From Hevea brasiliensis (lineage: Eukaryota; Streptophyta; Magnoliopsida; Malpighiales; Euphorbiaceae), in contig NC_079498.1 of NCBI RefSeq assembly GCF_030052815.1, positions 82,012,992 through 82,076,991 of the forward strand: DNA of 64,000 bases, given 5' to 3'. Positions 56,309-64,000 of the stretch are shown here, piece by piece; position 1 is the stretch's first letter; every line of letters begins with the position of its first letter. Under the pieces are notes generated by a model, which searched no databases, was not told the DNA's origin, and was given only the letters and a program-made list of their open reading frames with translations. A program made the translations under genes and the position numbers.

Positions 56309-58695
56309 GAAATCAATATTGATTCAAACAAGGCAAGTCTGACCAAACACACGGTTCAACCTAAGCGAGTGTACTTAACAAGATCTCGAACAAGGAAGAT
56401 AATGGAAAATCAGGAGCAAGTACAGAACCTACAGGGGCAGGTCTCCGAGTTGAAAGATCAGCTTTCTGAAATTATGAGACTAATGAAGGAAATGTCTCAG
56501 AGCAAACCTGCTTCAGAACCTAGCCCACCATTACCTCCTCCGCCTCCTACAACAAATGATCCTCAGCAAGCTTCAACCTCTTTTACCTTTCAGTCTCCCA
56601 TTCCGGACCCGACAATCATCACAATCCGGTGACCATAAATAATGACCCACCTTTTTCCTATTACCCTGGCGTCTCAAATGCCGAGCCTCACCATTCAATC
56701 CCGATCCTCCGCCATTTCCACCCCTCGGCTCCCGCTTGGAGGAGCCTATCATACTGATGGAAGGAGAACATAGGGCGAGAGATAACGAGAAACTATCGCC
56801 TCTAGAAGAAAGATTGAGAGCAATAGAAGGGTTGAACATGTATGGCTCGATCGATGTATCACACGAGATTGGTGCCGATGTGGTGGTACCACCCAAATTC
56901 AAGGTTCCGATTTCACAAGTACACCGAAACTCAGATCCTCAGATCCACCGGCAACCTACATTGCCAAAATGTCCGCCTTTAACGGAAGACGATAGACTTC
57001 TCATTCACTTCTTTCACGAGCCTCTCCGAGCGGCTCCGAGATGGTGCATACAATTGGACAGGAGCAAGCTACACTCCTGGAAGGATTTAGCCGATACCTT
57101 TCTGAAGCAATATAAATTCAATTGTGATGCGGCACCCACAAGGAGGGACCTCCAGAACCTGGTACAGAAAGACCTGGAAAGTTTCAAGCAGTACGCCCAA
57201 CGATGGAGGGAGAAGGCTGCAGAAGTATATCCTCCAGTGATCGACAATGAACTTTGCTCCCTATTCATCGAAACATTGAAGGCTCCCTACTTCAACCTGA
57301 TGATTGGCAATACCTCCAATAGCTTCTCAGATATCATCCAAGCCGGTGAGAGAATTGAAGCTAATCTGAGAATAGGAAGACTACAGGAGTTGGCTGAAAA
57401 CCCTGTGAAGAAGGCTGCCAGTTTCGGCAAGAAGAAGGAGGGTGATGTGCATTCTGTCAACCGTCCAAATAATTACCCCAAATTTCCCCAAAATAACTAC
57501 CGGCCATATTCTCCCTCTCATGGCCCAACTATCGCGAACATCCCACCTCCTTTCCCTAATTATCCACAACCACGCCCACAATGCGCCCCACCCACAAATT
57601 TCCAACCAAGACCACCTCCTCCACCAACTCAACCACGACCACCACAAAATAACCCGAGACCCCCAAGGAATCCTGATCCACCCCTTCCTCCTCTCGGTGA
57701 AATATACCGATACCTTGTCGGTATAAACCAAATCGCATCACCCCTTTAGACCCAATCCACCGCCATATCCTGTGGTATGATGCCACGCTGTGAGTACCAT
57801 GGAGGGCACAAGGGCATTCAACCGACAATCGCGGGCACTCAGAGGGAGAGTGCACGCTTTAATCCGGAACGGGTGGTTGAAGATTGAGGGGAATGGTTCC
57901 CTCCCCAATGTCACCTCAAACCCACTGCCCAACCACAATGCGGGCAGTGGTGTAAATATGATAGAGTCTAAAGGAGAGGGATCAACACCGGAAGTGGATG
58001 AGCTGGTTCCATACTTTGAGGAGATTTTTGCTATAGCAATGAGGGAAGGTTACCTTTCCCCTCAGGTAGCGGGAGCTGAGGAGGATACGGGGTGTCCTTA
58101 TCACGGAGGGGCAGCTGACCACGAGCTGCGAGATTGTGAGGGGTTCAGGCAAGAGGTCCGGAACTTATTGTCTTTTAAGGTTCTGAGATGTCAGAAGAGG
58201 TCAAAGACGGAAGGGGAAGTGAACACCACAAGATACAGCCAGAATACCTCTACCTCCAAACCCAGAATCACCTTCTCACCCCCGGTAGCCTCACCGCCGG
58301 TAACGGTTATCCGAACTCCACCTCAGCTCCCCATCACCAACACTCATGCTGTCCCTTGGAACTACAATTTCCAAGTTTTTACTCAGGGAGCGTCAAGCAG
58401 CACATCCGCTCCTAGCCTGGCCTCGCCTCCGGCACCACCAAAACCATGTTTTGCTCCTCACGAGCATTTCAGGATGACTTATGATGGACCTACCAGCAAC
58501 ATCACTCCCCAAACCAGTTCTCGGCCCGTTATTGCAACAAGATCCTCTCCACCTGAACAAGAAGTCGAGTTTATAACTCGAAGTGGAAGGTGTTACGGGA
58601 ACGAAGAAAGAGAGAAGAGGAAAGGGAAAGTAAAAATGGGAGAGTCCAAAAACACTAAGAGGAGGTTGAGAAAGCAGGGAAGCAGAGCACATTGA
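56309..58695 (+). pseudogene. Ogre/Tat gag
   Basis: The frame is open from the acceptor-like site at 56308 through VYLTRSRTRKIMENQEQ and a short coiled coil to 56632. It resumes at 56736-57749 with the gag core (DDRLLIHFFHE, RWCIQLDRSKLHSWKDLADTF, ESFKQYAQRWREKAAE) and a Pro-rich tail. A shifted frame holds a CEYHGGHKGH zinc-like motif near 57785. 57790-58695 holds a second Cys/His cluster (CPYHGGAADHELRDC) and a Pro-rich linker. At least two frameshifts (about 56632-56736 and 57750-57820) and altered text around 56910-56990 inactivate it. Confidence 0.87.
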
Positions 58696-59861
58696 GCATA
58701 GATAAGAGTAGGAGCTTCTGCTCCAAATAATGAAACAGAGCGAGTATGACGTAGTAGAGCAGCTTGAGGAAAACCCCGCCCGAATATCATCAAGTATCAT
58801 TGATCCCGAGCTCTAAGTCCACCGACAAGCCTTACAAAGAATCTGGATCGTGCCTTTGTCAACCCCGACATTACTCCGGCGCTTTGAGAAGTTAGTGGGA
58901 CAAATCTGCATCCAAATTTCTATAGCCTTTTCTCAAGAGGAGGTAGACCGCAGCTTAGGGCACAATAAAGCTCGCATGTAACGGTGAAATGTAAAGGTCG
59001 TATAGTGGCCAAGGTCCTCATCGATAACGGATCAGCCTCAATGTATCGCCTAGCGCTACCTTGGCTAGATTGCCGCTGACCAATCGACATACGCCAAAGT
59101 GCTATGGTGGTGAGAGCTTTTGACGGAACAAGGAGAGAGGTGCTGGGGGACGTTGACTTGCCAATCCAGGTCGGTGCATGTACTTTCAATATCACGTTTC
59201 AAGTGATGAACATTGAGCCGGCTTACACCATGCTGTTAGGGAGGCCTTGGATCCATTCTGCGAATGCTGTTCCTTCGACTTTGCACCAGAAGATCAAATA
59301 CATTAAGGACGGCAAAATCATCACGGTGAGGGGCGAAGAGGCCATACTGGTCACCAAGCCGCAATCACTCCCTTATGTGGAAGCAGCCGAGGAGTCATTG
59401 GAAAGTTCTTTCCAGGCCCTTGAATTGCAAGATACGGGGAAGGAGGGGGCCATGGCTATGGTGGCCAAAGTAATGTCAAGAAACGGGTATGAAGAGGGTA
59501 AAGGCCTAGGCGCCACATTACAAGGGATTGTCGAGCCTATACCGGCCATTCAAAAGATAGGCCGTTGTGGTTTGGGGTATGAGGAGGATGCCCTCGTGGA
59601 TGGGCGATTCTGGATGAGAAAAATGCTTCGGGATCAGAGATTTGACCAGAAGATGGGAAAGGTGAAAGTAGTCCCGAGAATCACGGAAATCTTCACCAAA
59701 CCGGTCATTCAACATCCGGCAAGTACAGAAGAATCACCTGATGATCTATCCATAGATGTCATCCAACTGGATTCCTTGTATGAGGCCCTAGTTTCCCCAA
59801 TGGCTGAAGAGCAGGAGCTTGACAACTGGACAGCGGAGGATATCCCTGTACTCAATCTCGA
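58696..59861 (+). pseudogene. Ogre/Tat protease with G-patch domain
   Basis: Degraded text runs to about 58960. The aspartic protease active site lies at 59023 (LIDNGSAS), followed by an in-frame TGA at 59077-59079. The open part 59104-59865 has MVVRAFDGTRREV and LLGRPWIHSANAVPS, typical of Tat proteases. A G-patch follows at about 59473-59590 (NGYEEGKGLGATLQGI then GLGYE). The coding part ends at 59861 at a splice donor; unspliced RNA would terminate at TAA 59863-59865. Confidence 0.88.
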
Positions 59862-60043
59862 GTAAAGTACCTCTGGTTATCTACACTTGATCACTTTGTC
59901 CATGGTGACGAGTGTAATACTGTAAATGGACCTTTTCTTATGGCATTAATATTAATGAATTAATAGCGCATTTTTAATCCAATACTCTTTTTCTTTCCTT
60001 TTAATTCCATCCTTATAACATGTTCTATTCTTTATTCCTTCAG
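59862..60043 (+). other. Intron between protease and reverse transcriptase
   Basis: The donor is A|GTAAAG (59862) and the acceptor TTATTCCTTCAG (60043), enclosing 182 nt with a long pyrimidine-rich tract. Removal joins protease and RT frames in phase. The TAA in GTAAAG is the gag-pro stop in unspliced RNA. Ogre elements are known to have an intron at this place. Confidence 0.85.
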
Positions 60044-62309
60044 GACAATTCATCAATTAACACCTAATAATCCAATAGACTCAGAAATTCCTCTGGTTAA
60101 TTTTGAAATCCCCATAACTGCCATTACTTCAAGTGATTCTGAGGAAGACCTTACAGAGGAAAGTAATGAAAAAGATGAACCCTCCCTCGTGCCTTGTGAA
60201 GATGAAACGCGCACAATAAACTTAGGCTCGGAAGAAGTAAAAAGGGAACTTAAGGTAGTGGAGAGTGAGGAATTGGGAGATATGATCGGTCTGCTTAAGG
60301 AATTTCTCGACGTATTTTCATGGAGCTATGACGATATGGTCGGTTTGGACCCTCAGATAGTGACGCACAAGATTCCTTTAATTCCAGGAACGATCCCGGT
60401 GAAGCAGAAACTGAGGAGAATGAATCCCGATACACTGCTCAAGGTTCGGGATGAAGTCAAGAAACAGTATGACGCCGGGTTCTTAGAAGTGGTCAAATAC
60501 CCCCAATGGGTGGCTAACGTCGTCCCGGTAATGAAGAAAGACGGGAGAGTCAGGGTGTGCGTTGACTACCGGGATCTTAATAAAGCTAGTTTGAAAGACG
60601 ATTTCCCTCTCCCCCACATTGATGTGCTAGTTGACAATGCCGCGGGTTTGGGCAGATGTTCGTGTATTGATGGGGCATCAGGGTACAATCAGATCCCAAT
60701 GGACGAGGAAGACAAGGATAAAACTGCTTTTATCACCCAATGGGGGGTATTCTGCTATCGGGTCATGCCATTCGGGTTGAAGAATGCCGGGGCTACTTAC
60801 CAGCGCGCAATGGTCACATTATTCCACGATATGATGCATAAAGAAGTGGAGGTGTATGTGGATGATATGATCATCAAATCCCGGGGAGAGGAGAGCCACG
60901 TTCAGGTGATAAGGAGGGTGTTTGAAAGGCTCAGGAAATATCAGTTGAAGCTGAACCCTGCTAAGTGCATATTCGGAGCTAGATCGGGAAAATTGTTGGG
61001 ATTCATAGTAAGCGAGAAAGGGATAGAAGTGGACCCAGACAAAGTTCGAGCTATTCAAGAAATGCCGTCCCCAAAAACAGAAAGGGAGGTGCGCAGTTTT
61101 CTGGGAAAGTTGAACTACATTTCGAGGTTTATTTCTAATCTCACTGCCAAAGCTGAGCCTATTTTCAGATTACTCCGGAAGAACAACCCTACCCAATGGG
61201 ATTCGGATTGTCAAAAGGCTTTCGAGACAATCAAGCAGTATTTGTCAAATCCACCAGTATTGGTCCCACCTGTGGCAGGAAGGCCTTTAATCCTGTACCT
61301 GGCAGTCCAACAGAATTCTATGGGGTGTGTTTTGGGGCAGCATGATAATTCCGGCCGAAAAGAGAGGGCCATTTATTACCTGAGCAAGAAGTTCAATGAT
61401 TGTGAGTCAAGGTACTCCTTCTTAGAAAAGACTTGCTGCGCGTTAGCATGGACAGCAAATCGCCTCAAGCACTATATGTTGAATCACAAGACATGGCTTA
61501 TCTCCAGGATGGATCCTATCAGATACGTATTCGAAAGTCCATTCGTGCCGGGAAGGATAGCCAAGTGGCAGGTTATACTCTCCCAATACGACATAGTCTA
61601 CATGACCCGAAAAGCGGTGAAAGGTAGCGTGATTGCTGACCTCCTAGCAGAAAACCCTATCCAGGATTATGAAGCTCTGAATTTCGAGTTCCCTGATGAA
61701 CATATTAATGAGGTAGACTGCAAAGAAGACGAGCCAACCGATGTATGGGAAATGTATTTTGATGGAGCAGTCAATTTATCAGGAAATGGAATCGGAGCTG
61801 TACTAGTATCCCCGGACGGAAAACATTTCCCGATAGCTGCTAAATTGGGGTTTGACTGTACCAACAATGTCGCAGAGTATGAAGCTTGTGTAATGGGTCT
61901 ACATGCCGCTATAGAGATGAAAATCAGAAAGTTGGAGGTGTACGGAGACTCGGCTCTGATAATCTATCAAGTCAAGGGAGAATGGCAAACTAAGGATCCC
62001 AAGTTGATCCCATATCAGAAGTACTTACTGGAGTTGATCAAGAAATTCGAAGAAATCTCTTTCACTCACCTGAGTAGAGACAAGAATCAATTTGCTGATG
62101 CCTTAGCTACTCTAGCTGTTATGGCTCAAATCGAAGAAGGGCAGACGTTTCAGACGTTGAAGATTAAGGTAAGGGATGAGCCAGCCTATTGCTTCATGAT
62201 TGAAGAAGAGCCCGACGGAAAGCCTTGGTATCATGACATCCTAGTCTCAGAGAACTGCAGAATTCCCTTCAGGGCAAGCAAAAATGAAAAGAAGATGATT
62301 CGAGGTTAG
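60044..62309 (+). pseudogene. Ogre/Tat reverse transcriptase with two RNase H domains
   Basis: The exon is open from the acceptor at 60044 to 62309. RT has PVMKKDGRVRVCVDYRDLN, MPFGLKNAGATYQ and the catalytic YVDD at 60855-60866. The first RNase H (about 61230-61650) reads LYLAVQQN where an active Gypsy enzyme has a catalytic Asp (YSDASHN in Tekay-1), so it looks inactive. A second RNase H (about 61740-62130) has all four acidic positions: YFDGA, AEYEAC, YGDSAL and ADALATL. A second RNase H of this kind is known in Tat elements. No stop is inside, but the frame ends in TAG at 62307 before the integrase. Confidence 0.9.
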
Positions 62310-63454
62310 CATTAGGTACTTTCCAAAGGAGAAACCCTATACAAAAGAAGCTCCAACGCGACCATCGAGATGCGTAGATGCAAAAGAAGCAAAGAGAATC
62401 CTCTTTGAAACTCATGAGGGAAATTGTGCCACTCACGCCAATGGTCACATGATGACAAAGCAAATCATGCGACGTGGGTATTTTTGGACCACAATGGAAA
62501 AGGATTGCATCGAGTATTTCCGGAAGTGCCACAAGTGTCAGATTTACGCAGATCCTATAAATGTGCCACCTCACAAGCTGTTCAATCTCGTCTCACCATG
62601 GCCTTTTGCAATGTGGGGCATAGATGTGATTGGTCCCATCAATCCCAAGGCATCCAATGGGCACAGATTCATCCTTGTAGCCATCGACTATTTCTCCAAG
62701 TGGGTCGAGGCGACATCCTATGCTCACATCACGCAGAACACGCTTTCTCAAATTCTTCAAAACAATATCATCCGCCGCATGGTCTACCGAATGAAATTGT
62801 CACCGATAATGCCAAGAACTTGAATGGTCCAAGATTCAAGAATTATGTGACCAATACAAAATCCGACACCTCAATTCTCCCCATACCGTCCCTGCATGAA
62901 TGGAGCGGTGGAAGCCGCAAACAAAAACCTCAAGAGAATAATCCGGAAAATGACGGTCACATATAGGGATTGGCATGATATGCTTCCTACGCTCTTCACG
63001 CATACCGACTTCCGTAAGAACCTCGACCGGCAACTCCATACTCACCGGTCTACGGATGGAAGTCTGTATTGCCTATTGAGGTTGAAATCCCGCCCTCGTG
63101 ATTCTAAAGGAATCAGGGATCGATGAGTCAGAATGGATCCAGTCAAGGTTGGATCAGTTGAATTTGCTGGATGAGAAAAGGTTAACAGCAGCATGTCACG
63201 GACAATTATACCAGAGAAAGATGGCCAGGGCATTTGATAAAAATGTACGCACACGTGAATTCCAACCCGGGGACCTAGTACTGAAGAAAGTGCTGCTGAA
63301 TCAAAACAACCCCCGGGGCAAGTGGTCACCAACCTATGAGGGACCTTATGTGGTTAAAAAGACATTTTCCGGAGGAGCCTTGATCTTGACCCACATAGAC
63401 GGTGAAGAATTCCGAGACTACCAATGCCGACATCACAAGAGATACTATGCATAA
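62310..63454 (+). pseudogene. Ogre/Tat integrase, frameshifted
   Basis: The zinc region is HEGNCATHANGH then CHKCQ (about 62410-62540). The core has the first Asp in WGIDVIGPI (62620), the second in VTDNAKNLNG (another frame, about 62800) and the Glu in GAVEAANKNL (a third frame, about 62900). The C terminus 63098-63454 has FQPGDLVLKKV and SPTYEGPYVVKK (GPY/F-type) and ends in TAA. At least two frameshifts (about 62770 and 62880-62900) plus disturbed text near 63000-63090 inactivate it. No chromodomain is seen, as expected for Tat. Confidence 0.88.
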
Positions 63455-63889
63455 AAAGGGGAAAGGGTGAAACCCAAAGGGCATCCAAAAAAAAAAAAAA
63501 AAAAAAAAAAAAAACATTATCGGGGTGAAAACCCAAAAGGGCGTCCCAAGAACCAAAGTGGAGAAATAAGGAAGAGGGTATGAAACCGCGAATAGAGAAG
63601 AGACCGTTAAGGCATGAGACTCCGGAGAACTCGAAATAATGGCAGTTAAAAGACTTCAAAACTAACCATAAGGAATATGTGAGATCTATCTTTGTACCTT
63701 TTCCTCTCCTTTGAAAGTCTATTCTTTCTAATAAAGTTATACTTCATTCCTTTTGTTGTTATTTTCCCCGTGCTATCCTTTCTCTTTGTTTAATGCGCTA
63801 TTAATTAGTTAAAATTTTTGCCATAAGATTTGAATTTGAAAATTGATAACCTCACGTACTTTATTATGAGATTTGCAGGAAATAGCCTT

Positions 63890-63923
<34 letters not shown>

Positions 63924-64000
63924 ATAGAGGCGAAAACCCCAAAGGGCGCTTATGGTCGAATGTACGAAGAGAAAGTGAAAACCTGACAGGGCGCAATCCT
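63455..64000 (+). other. Post-integrase region with repeated mini-hairpins and poly(A) tracts
   Basis: No supported gene. GGGTGAAACCC (63465) and GGGTGAAAACCC (63523) are short hairpins, and weaker versions occur near 63929 and 63974; each is followed by AAAGGGC or a similar word. Poly(A) runs of 28 and 31 bases lie at 63487-63514 and 63891-63921. 63540-63890 is otherwise plain AT-rich sequence. Confidence 0.8.

Larger units (their letters stand above)
47086..64000 (+). mobile_element. Ogre/Tat-type Ty3/Gypsy retrotransposon, truncated by the window end
   Basis: The order is LTR (47086-53201), tRNA-Arg-type primer site, leader, an extra ORF1 upstream of gag, gag, protease with G-patch, intron, RT, degenerate RNase H plus second RNase H, integrase, then a repeat-rich 3' region. 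ORF1 before gag, an intron between protease and RT and two RNase H domains are Ogre/Tat hallmarks. The 3' LTR is outside the window. Frameshifts hit ORF1, gag and integrase. Confidence 0.93.

Noticed and set aside
57381..57855. Trp/Val-rich minus-strand frames opposite the Pro-rich gag tail
   Set aside because: Shadow of Pro-rich coding sequence.

Overview
The window is intergenic plant DNA made almost entirely of nested LTR retrotransposons. No host gene, rRNA, tRNA gene or CRISPR array could be supported. Plant origin is inferred from tRNA-iMet, tRNA-Asp-like and tRNA-Arg-like primer sites, from chromodomain (Tekay-type), Athila-like, Ogre/Tat and Copia elements, and from plant-like splice signals. 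The species cannot be named from this evidence; a eudicot is likely.

Layout. The oldest layer is an Athila-like element (plus strand) whose LTR, primer site, gag and protease lie in pieces at 7870-10093, 31816-32986 and 46128-47085. Four elements broke it. (1) A Tekay-type Gypsy element on the minus strand, Tekay-1 (1-7869, cut by the window edge), sits in its LTR. (2) Copia A (10094-31815, plus) sits in its gag, and a complete Tekay-type element, Tekay-2 (13449-25405, plus), sits in the leader of Copia A. (3) A Tekay-related solo LTR (32987-46127, minus) sits in its gag, and a full-length Copia B (33207-43171, minus) sits inside that solo LTR. (4) An Ogre/Tat element (47086 to beyond 64000, plus) with a 6.1-kb LTR sits in its protease. 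Target-site duplications seen by eye support the nesting: AAATA for Tekay-2, AGTAC for Copia B, ATTGG for the solo LTR, and ATCGC/ATGGC for Copia A.

Coding state. All copies are damaged. Tekay-1 keeps one uninterrupted frame broken only by stop codons. Tekay-2 and Copia A carry many stops and frameshifts. Copia B keeps an open reverse transcriptase-RNase H frame of about 613 residues. The Ogre/Tat element keeps an open 706-codon block of reverse transcriptase plus two RNase H domains, but its ORF1, gag and integrase are frameshifted.

Most interesting structure. The Ogre/Tat LTR carries an antisense gene with its own TATA box and a probable intron, and a tandem array of about nine 58-66-bp units that can each fold into a 9-bp RNA hairpin with compensatory changes. 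Its leader has a 16-bp stem just before ORF1. Its protease-RT junction is an in-phase intron whose donor contains the gag-pro stop codon. Downstream of the integrase it has repeated GNRA-like mini-hairpins next to poly(A) tracts. The Tekay-type LTRs share a splice-donor motif that pairs with a conserved acceptor 24-25 nt before the gag start, suggesting a spliced leader that removes about 2.8 kb including the primer site.
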